Of a stretch of 13,949 nucleotides of DNA, positions 1 to 6,583 are shown in pieces; the stretch's first letter is position 1; every line of letters begins with the position of its first letter. This stretch comes from Flavipsychrobacter stenotrophus (GTDB lineage Bacteria > Bacteroidota > Bacteroidia > Chitinophagales > Chitinophagaceae). The stretch spans positions 1 through 13,949 of the forward strand of contig CANCOG010000063.1 in NCBI GenBank assembly GCA_947379685.1. Reading direction: 5' to 3'. The position numbers and the translations under genes were made by a program. The notes below the pieces were generated by a model. That model was not told the DNA's origin. It searched no databases and worked only from the letters and a program-made list of their open reading frames with translations.

Positions 1-552
1 TTTAGTGCAATGGCACAAACTGAGGCGGTGGACTCATTCCTGATCCAGTGGCGGGCGGAGCGTAAGATGAAGGATAGCATTAAGCATGTTACTGATAGCA
101 TTAAACAAGTGGCTGCCAAGGCAAGGCATGACGAACTCGTGCGATTCACGAGGGAAAGGCGAATAGCCGATTCTGTTGCTGCCCTTCAGGAGCAGGCAGC
201 GGCCGAACTGGCTAGAAAAAATGAGGCCAAACAAGCAGCGGTGAAGCGGGCACGGCGCAAGAAGGTTGCTTCTGCGGGGCAGGGAATCAGCCTGCTCAAA
301 TATACCTCCCGGGACGATGGCAATGGAGATTGCTTTGTTTTTGCAAAGGTTGCAAACCGGTCGGGGAAGATGGCGCAGTATGTAGCACTGACCGTTGTTT
401 ACTACAATCAGTTGGGCGATATAGTGGGTACGGGGCTAGGCAACGCGGTTAATATTCCTGCGAACGGCGAGCGAACGATCACTTGTTCGGCCCGGAAAAT
501 TTTTGGTGCCAAGCGGCTTGAAGTGGAGGTTAGTAATGCGGTTTATAAGTAG
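1..552 (+). CDS. Exported FxLYD-like domain protein, probably cut at its N-terminus by the window edge
   Basis: The reading frame is open to the first base, so the ATG at position 10 may not be the true start. The residues just before and after it (FSAMAQ) look like the end of a signal peptide with an A-x-A cleavage site, so I infer that the signal sequence lies outside the window. Counting from that ATG, residues 8-90 are highly charged and helical with repeated Asp-Ser pairs (positions 8, 22, 29 and 54), followed by a basic stretch (KRARRKK). Residues 92-180 form a beta-rich domain containing the pattern VANRSG...VALTVVYYNQLGDIVG...IPANGERT. This resembles the FxLYD/DUF3426-type sandwich found in many exported bacterial proteins, which has no enzymatic activity. 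The function is unknown. The gene ends at TAG and converges on the MBOAT gene. It is certainly a gene; the domain call is moderate. Confidence 0.75.
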   Translation, partial: FSAMAQTEAVDSFLIQWRAERKMKDSIKHVTDSIKQVAAKARHDELVRFTRERRIADSVAALQEQAAAELARKNEAKQAAVKRARRKKVASAGQGISLLKYTSRDDGNGDCFVFAKVANRSGKMAQYVALTVVYYNQLGDIVGTGLGNAVNIPANGERTITCSARKIFGAKRLEVEVSNAVYK

Positions 553-586
553 GATGGCGGTTAGGTGCGATGTCGTTTATCACCCT

Positions 587-643
587 GACCCAATTAAAAA
601 CTGCGCATTTTTATTGGGTCGGTCCCTCTTAAAATTGGAGGGA
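587..643. terminator. Two adjacent stem-loops between convergent genes, possible bidirectional terminator
   Basis: Stem 1 pairs GACCCAAT (587-594) with ATTGGGTC (613-620) and continues with AAAAA (596-600) against TTTTT (608-612). One T is bulged and the loop is the 7-nt CTGCGCA. Stem 2 pairs TCCCTC (623-628) with GAGGGA (638-643) around a 9-nt loop. The pair sits in the gap between two genes that end facing each other, where a two-way terminator is expected. Neither stem is followed by a strong T-run, so a structural or mobile palindrome is the alternative. Confidence 0.4.
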
Positions 644-689
644 AGTGTGTTGTGAGCACCTGATGTTTTTTAAAGGTTAATGGGGTGTC

Positions 690-737
690 AGCTTGAGCGC
701 AAGAACGTGGCGTAAGGTTGCTTCCTTAGTCGCAATG
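690..737 (+). repeat. Degenerate copy of the CGCAAAG-type dispersed repeat
   Basis: The stretch contains GAGCGCAAGAACG, GGCGTAAGG and CTTAGTCGCAATG. The last 13 bases are identical to 2373-2385 inside a better copy. It lies in the 553-766 gap, just past the end of the MBOAT gene. It is the most decayed member, and no short arm was recognised. Confidence 0.4.
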
Positions 738-766
738 ACCGAGTTTGTTATTTGTTTTTTAAAAAC

Positions 767-2275
767 CTAAAACTGCAAATAAATAGGCATCACCGGTGTG
801 CTGGATTTGAACTGGGAATAGATGACGAGGAAGCAGAGGAAGATGGCGATATAAGCGACCATCGGGGCTTTTTGCAGGCGGGGGATAAGGCGGTCGGGGA
901 AGTTGTCGGGGAAGGTGTGGAGGAGGTAGCCGAGCAGCATGAGGTAGACGACGTTGTGGTAGTTGGCAAAGAAATCGGGCCACACGCTGAATGAGAAATT
1001 ATAGATGATCTGGTGGATCATGTCGGTTGCGATGTTGAAATTCACGGCCTTGAAAAATATCCAACAAAAGCACACGAATAGGAAGGTAAGCAGTTGGGCG
1101 AAGCCATTGTAGATAATGGTATTGCTGATGCGCTTCAAAAACTTGCCGGTAGCTTCCATCCATATTTTATGTACTGCAAGGGCACCGCCATGCATGGCTC
1201 CCCAGGCAATGAAGGTCCAGTTTGCGCCGTGCCAGAAACCGCCCAGCAGCATGGTGATAAACAGGTGCACGTAAGTGCGGAAATTCCCCTTGCGGTTACC
1301 GCCCAGCCAGAATATATACAAGTAGTCTTTCAGCCAGCTGGAAAGGGATATATGCCACCTGCGCCAAAACTCTGTAATGGATTTACTTTGGTAGGGTGAT
1401 AGGAAATTGGGGGGTATGGTAATGCCCAGCCAGCGGGCAATGCCAATCGCCACATCGCTGTAGCCACTGAAATCGCAATAGATAACTATGGCATAAGCCA
1501 GCAGCGCCACCAAGCATTCAAGGCCGGTATGTCGCGCTGGGTCATCGAATACATAGTTGACGAGGTTGAGCGTGAGGTAGTCGGAAATAATGAGTTTTTT
1601 GAACAGGCCAGAGACAATTAGATAAAAGCCTTTGGCGAAGTCGGTTTGGGTGATCACATAGGGTTTGTGCAGTTGCGGAATAAAGTCGCGTGCACGGACT
1701 ATGGGGCCCATCATCAGCTTAGGGAAGAAGGACAGGAACAGGAGGTAGTTGATGAATTTCTTCTCCGGTACAAACTCGCCGCGGTATACATCAATAGTAT
1801 AACTGAGGTTTTCGAAGGTATAGAAAGATATCCCTACCGGCAGCAGTATGTTCAGTGGACTGATGTGGGTAGCAAAGAACTGGTTACTGAAGGCCAGGAA
1901 GAAGTTGGTGTACTTGAAATAAAACAGCATCCCCAGGTTAACAATGATGCTGAGGGCGAGCAATAGCTTTTTGGCTATTACCTTTTGCTGGCGATAAATA
2001 AGGTTGGAGAGGGCATAGTCGGCCACGGCTGAAATAAGCACCAGGCCCACAAACCAGCCGCTGGCTTTGTAAAAAAAGTACAGTGAGAACAGGCTGACTA
2101 TGGTACTGCGCACCGTTAAATAATTACGGAACGTAAAGTACAGGGATATGAAAATGGCAAAGAACAATACAAAGAACCCGTTGTTGAATAACAAGGGGTT
2201 TTTCGGGTCGTATAAAAACTGCTGCAGCACTGCCGGTATGTCAAAGTCTGGCAGGCGAAAAGTGTCAAATTTCAA
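767..2275 (-). CDS. MBOAT-family membrane O-acyltransferase (AlgI/DltB-like)
   Basis: This 502-residue polytopic membrane protein has about ten hydrophobic segments. It carries the family landmarks: DVYRGEF with LPVGISFYTF before it (about 145-168), PKLMMGPIVRARDF (185-198), YCDFSGYSD (266-274), TEFWRRWHISLSSWLKDYLY (301-320) and GGFWHGANWTFIAWG (345-359). His349 is the expected catalytic histidine, and His308 is the second conserved one. The family moves acyl groups, usually acetyl, across the inner membrane to an extracytoplasmic partner that decorates a polysaccharide. The start is TTG: an in-frame stop lies five codons upstream and no ATG is available near the start. The partner is likely the SGNH protein encoded 272 bp upstream on the same strand. 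The glycan being modified cannot be told from the sequence. The length is normal for AlgI-like proteins. Confidence 0.92.
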   Translation of the reverse strand: MKFDTFRLPDFDIPAVLQQFLYDPKNPLLFNNGFFVLFFAIFISLYFTFRNYLTVRSTIVSLFSLYFFYKASGWFVGLVLISAVADYALSNLIYRQQKVIAKKLLLALSIIVNLGMLFYFKYTNFFLAFSNQFFATHISPLNILLPVGISFYTFENLSYTIDVYRGEFVPEKKFINYLLFLSFFPKLMMGPIVRARDFIPQLHKPYVITQTDFAKGFYLIVSGLFKKLIISDYLTLNLVNYVFDDPARHTGLECLVALLAYAIVIYCDFSGYSDVAIGIARWLGITIPPNFLSPYQSKSITEFWRRWHISLSSWLKDYLYIFWLGGNRKGNFRTYVHLFITMLLGGFWHGANWTFIAWGAMHGGALAVHKIWMEATGKFLKRISNTIIYNGFAQLLTFLFVCFCWIFFKAVNFNIATDMIHQIIYNFSFSVWPDFFANYHNVVYLMLLGYLLHTFPDNFPDRLIPRLQKAPMVAYIAIFLCFLVIYSQFKSSTPVMPIYLQF

Positions 2276-2356
2276 GGTGGTCAGTTGTCAATTTGGTGTT
2301 GTAAATGGGTTGGTTTGTTGTTTGAATTTTATTTCGCGCTACGTTACTTTTATTAA

Positions 2357-2438
2357 TTTTCGCGCAAAGCCGCTTAGTCGCAATGTTCATTTGATACCAG
2401 GGTTTATGTTTTTAAGCCGCAAAGCAATTGGTTCTGTT
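2357..2438 (+). repeat. Two-part dispersed repeat, tandem copy 1
   Basis: The long arm runs 2357-2385 (begins TTTTCGCGCAAAGCCGC, ends TCGCAATG). After a spacer of about 20 nt comes the short arm at 2406-2425 (ATGTTTTTAAGCCGCAAAGC). The next 82 bases repeat the same layout. A further fragment (TTTCGCGCTACGTTAC) lies just before at about 2332-2347. The element is entirely within the gap between the SGNH and MBOAT genes. Confidence 0.75.
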
Positions 2439-2520
2439 TTTTCGCGCAAAGACGCTAAGCCGCAATGATTATTTATTTTAAGTCCCTAATGTTTTTAAGT
2501 CGCGAAGCCTTGCCTGGTTT
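2439..2520 (+). repeat. Two-part dispersed repeat, tandem copy 2
   Basis: The long arm at 2439-2467 differs from copy 1 at only 3 of 29 positions. The short arm at 2489-2509 (ATGTTTTTAAGTCGCGAAGCC without the last base) differs at two positions over the shared 19. The spacer between the arms is much less alike, so the arms have been conserved or exchanged while the spacer drifted. Confidence 0.75.
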
Positions 2521-2547
2521 CATTCCAATTGTCATTTTTCATTTCAT

Positions 2548-4371
2548 TTAAAATCCGTTTTTCTGTTCTTTTAGTTTTCTCACGGCCATTACTCTTACGG
2601 GGTAGGTGACTGCGCTCTTGGGTGCTTCTACTTTTATGCCCTGGTTTAGGTTTACAGTATAGGCTTTCTTAATGTCTATGTCTTCATTGGTCCATACCCA
2701 TGAGCCGTGGCCGATTTGCCTGAATACAGGACTAATGCGGGCAGGGTAGTGGACGCCGTTCAGCTCGTAATTATTACCGGCGGAGGAGTTAGTGTTGTAC
2801 AGGGTGAGCACCTGTTCAGCTGTAGGCAGGCTCCAGTTGCCGTTGCAGGTTACGAGGTTTTTAGCCCATTGGTTGGCTTCCGGCCAGGTGAAATCCTTAT
2901 CGTCAGCAATGCACCATTCCAGGTTCGTTTTTTTATCTATGATGGTATGACACTGGGTCACAACGTAGTTGTCATTTTCTTTTGGTGCTGGTGTCCATTT
3001 GTTGTAATCTTTCATGAATACATCATAGAACATATTGCCCAGTACATCTGCTCCGCGCAGGTTGGGGTGTATGTAATCTTTATTGGCGAGGGTTGGGGTT
3101 GAACTATCGGCCCATTTAACAATGGTGCCGGCACCGCCCATGCTTTTGTACATATTGAAAAATGCGGTTCCGTTGCCATAGGCAAGCTCAGCCTGTGTTT
3201 TTACCAGGTTATCGATGCCAATTGCAGTCTTCCACACTTCACCATAACGGAAGGCACGATCGGAAGTACTGATGATCAGGAATTCGGTATGTGGCATGGC
3301 CTGCTGCAGTTTCCTGACAACGGGTATGATGTGTTTGTAGTACCAGCTATATTCATTGTCCTCCGGCCGGAACATCAGGTTGGCGCCATATTCCAGCACA
3401 ACCAGGTCGTAGGTGTTTTCTTCCTGCAGTACTTTAAGGAAGGTAGTATCGAGTTTGCCCAGTTCGAGGCCGGTAATGCCACGGAAGGAAAAATTATCAA
3501 CCACCACACCTGTTTGAGGTTCCATGCTGATGCCATATACGGGTACATGGTCATTGGCCAGTGCTACTTCAATGCTGTGGTTTTTGCTGCTGTCGAGTAA
3601 AATGCGGTTTACTTTTTTGCCAGCATTGTATTGGTGCATTTGTCCGTTTACGGAAAGTGCGAGGCTGCCGGATACCGGTCCGCAGATCAGGCTTTTTTCG
3701 AGCAATTGAATACTGTCTTTTACAGTAAGGTCTTTAATGTTGAGTGTGCCGTTTCCGGTATAAAACAGGTGGCCGGAAAGGAACAGATTGCCGGTTAGTT
3801 CTTTGGTTTTGAAATTCTCTTCTTTCCAGTCGCCGGTCCATTTGTGGTTTGCCGTTGTGCGGAAGGGAGCTGACAAAGAAGTAGCGGGTATGAATCCGAC
3901 ACCGAACCCGCCAAAGTATTGCTGTAATCGTTTTCTGAAGGTTTGGGTCAGCAGGTCACCCTCTATCATACTATCGCCGAACCAGGCTATGCGGACCTTT
4001 CCTTTTTTACCCTGTTTTAGTTCGTGCAGCTTCCGCATAGTTTCGGGAAGAGCAGGAAGTGATGTGTCGGAGGAAAACGCGGTGATGGTTTTGGGGATAT
4101 TGTATTTTTCCAGGACTCTTGGTGGTAATGGTCCATGACTGGTTGTGTCGGTAGGCATTTCGGGCAGGCTATCGGTAAACGCTACCGGAGTGCTTGCGGT
4201 GTCCTGCACCGAGGGCGGGGCACTTCCATGCACAATTTCAGAGATAAGGCTAATGTTATCCAGGTTAAGGCTTAAAAAAGTAGGGTGGTATACCGCTGCA
4301 AAGAGGGAGTATAGAAGGAGAATGAGCGTAGTCACGAGGGTGAATACAACTACCTTCCTGTGATAATTCAT
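2548..4371 (-). CDS. Membrane-anchored SGNH/GDSL-type esterase or acyltransferase with C-terminal DUF1566-like domain
   Basis: The 607-residue protein has an N-terminal hydrophobic anchor (8-30) and then a Ser/Thr/Pro-rich linker. The SGNH-type region spans about 125-455. It has block I with GDS (nucleophile Ser134 in FGDSMIEGD), a Gly/Phe stretch FGGFGVGF (153-160), a GAN triplet (329-331) and the terminal Asp-His pair in KDYIHPN (Asp432, His435). Residues 470-600 match the DUF1566 C-type-lectin-like pattern: TNLEWC...FTWPEANQWAK...NWSLPTAEQV...SWVWT...YPVRVMAVRK. Proteins of the AlgJ/AlgX, PatB and DltD type receive an acyl group from an MBOAT partner and place it on a glycan. The MBOAT gene lies downstream on the same strand, so I infer the same role here, with the lectin-like domain binding the glycan. 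A surface esterase that removes acyl groups is the alternative. The start is ATG, just downstream of a good promoter match. Confidence 0.88.
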   Translation of the reverse strand: MNYHRKVVVFTLVTTLILLLYSLFAAVYHPTFLSLNLDNISLISEIVHGSAPPSVQDTASTPVAFTDSLPEMPTDTTSHGPLPPRVLEKYNIPKTITAFSSDTSLPALPETMRKLHELKQGKKGKVRIAWFGDSMIEGDLLTQTFRKRLQQYFGGFGVGFIPATSLSAPFRTTANHKWTGDWKEENFKTKELTGNLFLSGHLFYTGNGTLNIKDLTVKDSIQLLEKSLICGPVSGSLALSVNGQMHQYNAGKKVNRILLDSSKNHSIEVALANDHVPVYGISMEPQTGVVVDNFSFRGITGLELGKLDTTFLKVLQEENTYDLVVLEYGANLMFRPEDNEYSWYYKHIIPVVRKLQQAMPHTEFLIISTSDRAFRYGEVWKTAIGIDNLVKTQAELAYGNGTAFFNMYKSMGGAGTIVKWADSSTPTLANKDYIHPNLRGADVLGNMFYDVFMKDYNKWTPAPKENDNYVVTQCHTIIDKKTNLEWCIADDKDFTWPEANQWAKNLVTCNGNWSLPTAEQVLTLYNTNSSAGNNYELNGVHYPARISPVFRQIGHGSWVWTNEDIDIKKAYTVNLNQGIKVEAPKSAVTYPVRVMAVRKLKEQKNGF

Positions 4372-4394
4372 AAACTAGCGGGAGATTTTCTTTA

Positions 4395-4423
4395 CAAAAT
4401 TAAGGGATTGTTAGAAATACAAA
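4395..4423 (-). promoter_or_regulatory. Bacteroidota-type promoter for the SGNH/MBOAT genes
   Basis: On the minus strand TAATTTTG (4395-4402) matches the phylum's -7 consensus TAnnTTTG in every fixed base. TTTG (4420-4423) lies 17 bp upstream as the -33 element, slightly closer than the usual 19-21. Transcription would begin about 15 nt before the ATG at 4371. Confidence 0.5.
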
Positions 4424-4501
4424 CAGACAATTATTAAATGTTTTTTTTCTTTTTTGAAAAGTGTGGATTAGGGTGTTAATACTTCTACATTGAGGGCAGC
4501 T

Positions 4502-4572
4502 TTACCACAAGGGGCACAGAGGAATCACGAGGGGCACAAGGAGTAAGGTTTTTGAAGTTAAGGGCACGAAGG
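4502..4572 (+). repeat. Two-part dispersed repeat, CACAAGGGGCAC type
   Basis: The long arm at 4502-4541 begins TTACCACAAGGGGCACAG and includes ATCACGAGGGGCACAAGG. The short arm TTAAGGGCACGAAGG starts at 4559, 57 nt after the start of the long arm. The same arms in the same order recur at 13799-13875. It lies between the ParD-like remnant and the SGNH gene. Confidence 0.7.
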
Positions 4573-4594
4573 GGGGGCTGGTCCGTGCTTCCTG

Positions 4595-4804
4595 CTATTT
4601 ATTAGTTTTAAGTTTAATGATGTATCGAACGCTAAGCTTACTCGCAGGCCCGTCCCACCCTTTATTTATCTCTTCGCGTAATTCATCGAGTACTCTTTTT
4701 TGGGTAAGCGGATCCCGATAGAACTCAGATGCATTTTGAAAATCACCGTCTGATAGCCGGTCCGCAATAAATTCCCCCTGTTTACCGGTGAAGCGGCCTT
4801 TCAT
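4595..4804 (-). CDS. Orphan, probably degraded ParD-like antitoxin
   Basis: This 69-residue protein resembles ParD-type (CopG/RHH-like) antitoxins. FTGKQGEFIADRLSDGDFQN (5-24) corresponds to the ribbon and first helix. ASEFYRDPL follows where families usually have ASEVVRDAL. The tail LREEINKGWDGPASK then SVRYII corresponds to the usual C-terminal motif ending in a short helix. Compared with typical members, the centre (RDPLTQKRVLDEL) is a few residues short and carries a helix-breaking proline, which suggests decay. A ParE-type toxin normally sits directly downstream, but the following bases (4594-4440, minus strand) hold only a dispersed repeat and T-rich sequence. The gene may therefore be a remnant, or an antitoxin kept without its toxin. 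Confidence is good for the family and moderate that it is still expressed. Confidence 0.6.
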   Translation of the reverse strand: MKGRFTGKQGEFIADRLSDGDFQNASEFYRDPLTQKRVLDELREEINKGWDGPASKLSVRYIIKLKTNK

Positions 4805-4924
4805 ATGCTAAAAGTTAGGAGCGAAGTTATGAATTTGGCTATAATTGCCAAATATGGACATATATGCATAGAATTGTTTGTCGGGTCGGGCTCGTGCTGT
4901 GTTGTAAAACCAATGAAAATTAAC

Positions 4925-4962
4925 TTTCACGCAGAGTTCGCAAAGGAAGGTGCAGAGGATGC
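4925..4962 (+). repeat. Single-arm dispersed repeat related to the CGCAAAG families
   Basis: The arm begins TTTCACGCAGAGTTCGCAAAG and continues with GGAAGGTGCAGAGGATGC. It blends the words of both repeat types seen here. No short arm was recognised after it, because the next bases lead straight into the GH73 terminator. It occupies most of the non-structured part of the gap between the GH73 gene and the ParD-like gene. Confidence 0.5.
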
Positions 4963-4986
4963 TAAAAGGGGGATAAACTTGGCCAC

Positions 4987-5015
4987 AAAAAAAAGGACCA
5001 GCCTTCGCCAGTCCT
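4987..5015 (-). terminator. Rho-independent terminator of the GH73 gene
   Basis: Read on the minus strand, AGGACTGGC pairs with GCTGGTCCT over nine base pairs, two of them G-T, around a GAAG tetraloop. A run of eight T follows immediately (4987-4994). It starts 25 nt past the stop codon of the glucosaminidase gene. Confidence 0.85.
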
Positions 5016-5040
5016 ATTTCAAAATATTGTTGAAGAAGTA

Positions 5041-5517
5041 TTACAGTCTATTCGTTTGTATAGTATTAAGAATCTTCTTTTCCCAGGTTTTTGGTTGGGT
5101 GGAGTAGCCTGCTTTGCTGATGGCCTTTACCCATTCTTTGGGGTCGGTGTTGTCTTTCAGCATGGGGTAGAAACCTTTGTGGGAGATGGTGCGGCAAAAA
5201 TCGATAAAGGATTCCTGCTCACTGTCGTATTGTTTGTACCTGCTCCTGTAACCCTTTGTAGCGCTGAGGTTGTTCTTACCTACCATGCCAAAGTGATTGT
5301 TCAGGCGGGTCGCGGCGTGGCCTTGTCCGGCAGATGATTCTACCAGGGCTACAGCCAGAATTACGGAGTAAGGAATACCAAATTGCTCACTTAATTCGGT
5401 TGAGATTATCTTGTGATCGGCAATGTAGGAAACGTTCTGGGCATTGGAAGTAACAATGATGGCCATTAGCGCCAGCATAATTATCTTCCTTTTTAAAATC
5501 CATTTTACTATTTTCAT
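5041..5517 (-). CDS. Exported GH73-type glucosaminidase (FlgJ/LytG-like peptidoglycan hydrolase)
   Basis: The protein has 158 residues from the ATG at 5517. A TTG nine bases upstream would add three residues but is a poorer choice. The N-terminus is a signal peptide: a basic start (KIVKWILKRK), a hydrophobic core and a likely cut after SNA. The mature part is a single glucosaminidase domain. ILAVALVESSAGQG holds the catalytic glutamate (Glu60 from the ATG), followed by NNHFGMVG, GYRSRYKQYDSEQESFIDF and the closing AGYST...TWEKKI pattern. The family cleaves beta-1,4 bonds next to N-acetylglucosamine in peptidoglycan and acts in the periplasm or at the cell surface. It is a minimal enzyme without LysM or SH3 cell-wall-binding domains. 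It appears to be a single-gene unit with its own promoter candidate and terminator. The role in growth or cell separation is inference. Confidence 0.9.
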   Translation of the reverse strand: MKIVKWILKRKIIMLALMAIIVTSNAQNVSYIADHKIISTELSEQFGIPYSVILAVALVESSAGQGHAATRLNNHFGMVGKNNLSATKGYRSRYKQYDSEQESFIDFCRTISHKGFYPMLKDNTDPKEWVKAISKAGYSTQPKTWEKKILNTIQTNRL

Positions 5518-5558
5518 GTTCTTCAATTTAGAGGGATTGTCGAGATACTTAGGGGCTG

Positions 5559-5566
5559 CAAAGATA
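5559..5566 (-). promoter_or_regulatory. Possible -7 element for the GH73 gene
   Basis: TATCTTTG on the minus strand is a complete match to TAnnTTTG. It would start transcription about 35 nt before the ATG at 5517. No clear TTG lies at the expected -33 distance, so this is only half a promoter. Confidence 0.35.
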
Positions 5567-5640
5567 AGCTTTTATAGTTCGGATGTTGTTAAACGGGTTG
5601 TTAAATTTGTAAATTGTTAATAGCTGTGGGTTGGAAAATA

Positions 5641-5703
5641 GTTTCGCGCAAAGCCGCCAAGGCGCGGGCTCCATTAATTTGCATGGATTTAAGCCGCAAA
5701 GAA
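5641..5703 (+). repeat. Two-part dispersed repeat, CGCAAAG type
   Basis: The long arm begins TTTCGCGCAAAGCCGCCAAG (from 5642). The short arm ATGGATTTAAGCCGCAAAG lies at 5683-5701, 41 nt after the start of the long arm. Arms, order and orientation match the tandem copies at 2357-2520. The surrounding 5527-5823 gap (297 bp) otherwise holds only the GH73 upstream region and, at its right end, a terminator. Confidence 0.65.
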
Positions 5704-5774
5704 GGTGGGCGATTCCACTGATGGTCGGTGAAATCTTTTTGAGCGCAGTCTTCATTTTCGCAACTCTCAGACAT

Positions 5775-5802
5775 AAAAAAGGAGCCTATGGGCTCCTTTT
5801 TT
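5775..5802 (-). terminator. Rho-independent terminator of the Nif3/zinc-ribbon operon
   Basis: A perfect 6-bp GC-rich stem, GGAGCC (5781-5786) with GGCTCC (5791-5796), has a 4-nt loop. It is flanked by six A on one side and six T on the other, so it could work on either strand. It starts about 20 nt past the stop codon of the zinc-ribbon gene. Confidence 0.9.
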
Positions 5803-5823
5803 AAACTTGTACTTACTAAAGTA

Positions 5824-6582
5824 TTATTGCCTGATGCTCACTTTGTCATTCAGGTCGTTATCCACAAGGATACGGCCGCAATGTTCGCATACGATGATCT
5901 TTTTGTGCTGCCTGATCTCAGACTGGCGCTGTGGAGGGATAACGTTGAAGCAACCACCACAGGAGTCACGCATAATTGGCACTACTGAAAGGCCATTGCG
6001 GTAACTCTTACGGATACGCTCGTAAGCGGTCAATAAGCGTGGATCAACTTTTTCCTTTGCTTCTATTGACTTTTCAGCCAGTATTTTTTCTTCTTTATCG
6101 GTATCGATAGTGATCTTTTCGAGTTCGGCACGTTTCAGAGTCAAAGCCTCTTCAACGTCCTTAATCTTATCTTCAGTTTTAATGCGGGCATTTGTGCGGT
6201 CCCTGAGGTCGAAGCTGGCATCTTTGATGTGCTTTTCGTTCAGTTTTACCTCGAGTTCCTGCATTTCCATTTCTTTATTAATGGCTTCGAACTCACGGTT
6301 GTTCTTTACATTGTCCTGTTGCTTTTCATATTTCTTGATCAGCGCCTGGGCATCTTTCTTGGCATTTGACTTATTCTCGATGAATGTATTGATGGTGTTG
6401 ATCTCAGTATCAATATTGTTGATACGGGTCTGTAAACCTGCAATTTCATCTTCAAGGTCTTTAACCTCCATAGGCAGTTCGCCTTTCAGGGTCTGGATCT
6501 CATCAATCTTCGAATCGATCTTCTGTAAGGAGAGGACTGCTGTGAGCTTTTCCTCAACTGAAAAGTCTTTTATATTGGCCAT
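5824..6582 (-). CDS. Coiled-coil protein with C-terminal C4 zinc ribbon (DUF164/zf-RING_7 type)
   Basis: The 252-residue protein is one long predicted coiled coil (about 8-180), containing the family signature VKNNREFEA (92-100). A compact zinc ribbon follows with four cysteines as C-x2-C (208, 211) and C-x2-C (232, 235), in DSCGGCFNVIPPQ and VCEHCGRILV. Homologues are common in Bacteroidota and other phyla and are generally annotated as possible nucleic-acid-binding proteins. A precise function has not been established to my knowledge. The ATG lies one base past the stop codon of the Nif3-like gene, so the two are almost certainly translated from one message. That pairing is recurrent across bacteria and is a useful family marker. 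Confidence 0.88.
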   Translation of the reverse strand: MANIKDFSVEEKLTAVLSLQKIDSKIDEIQTLKGELPMEVKDLEDEIAGLQTRINNIDTEINTINTFIENKSNAKKDAQALIKKYEKQQDNVKNNREFEAINKEMEMQELEVKLNEKHIKDASFDLRDRTNARIKTEDKIKDVEEALTLKRAELEKITIDTDKEEKILAEKSIEAKEKVDPRLLTAYERIRKSYRNGLSVVPIMRDSCGGCFNVIPPQRQSEIRQHKKIIVCEHCGRILVDNDLNDKVSIRQ

Positions 6583-6583
6583 A

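Noticed and set aside
752..766. T6/A5 palindrome at the end of the MBOAT gene as a terminator
   Set aside because: The pairing is A-T only, without a GC stem or a following T-run on the minus strand.
2148..2468. 106-residue plus-strand open frame
   Set aside because: It begins antisense inside the MBOAT gene and continues through the intergenic repeats; its composition is that of a shadow frame.
2357..2520. CRISPR-like array
   Set aside because: There are only two units, the arms differ in length, the spacers are not uniform and no cas gene is near.
4805..5107. 100-residue plus-strand open frame
   Set aside because: It covers a repeat, the GH73 terminator and the antisense of the GH73 gene end, so it cannot be a separate gene.
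5549..5755. 68-residue minus-strand open frame
   Set aside because: It runs straight across a dispersed repeat and the GH73 upstream region, has no recognisable domain, and its sequence mainly reflects the repeat words.
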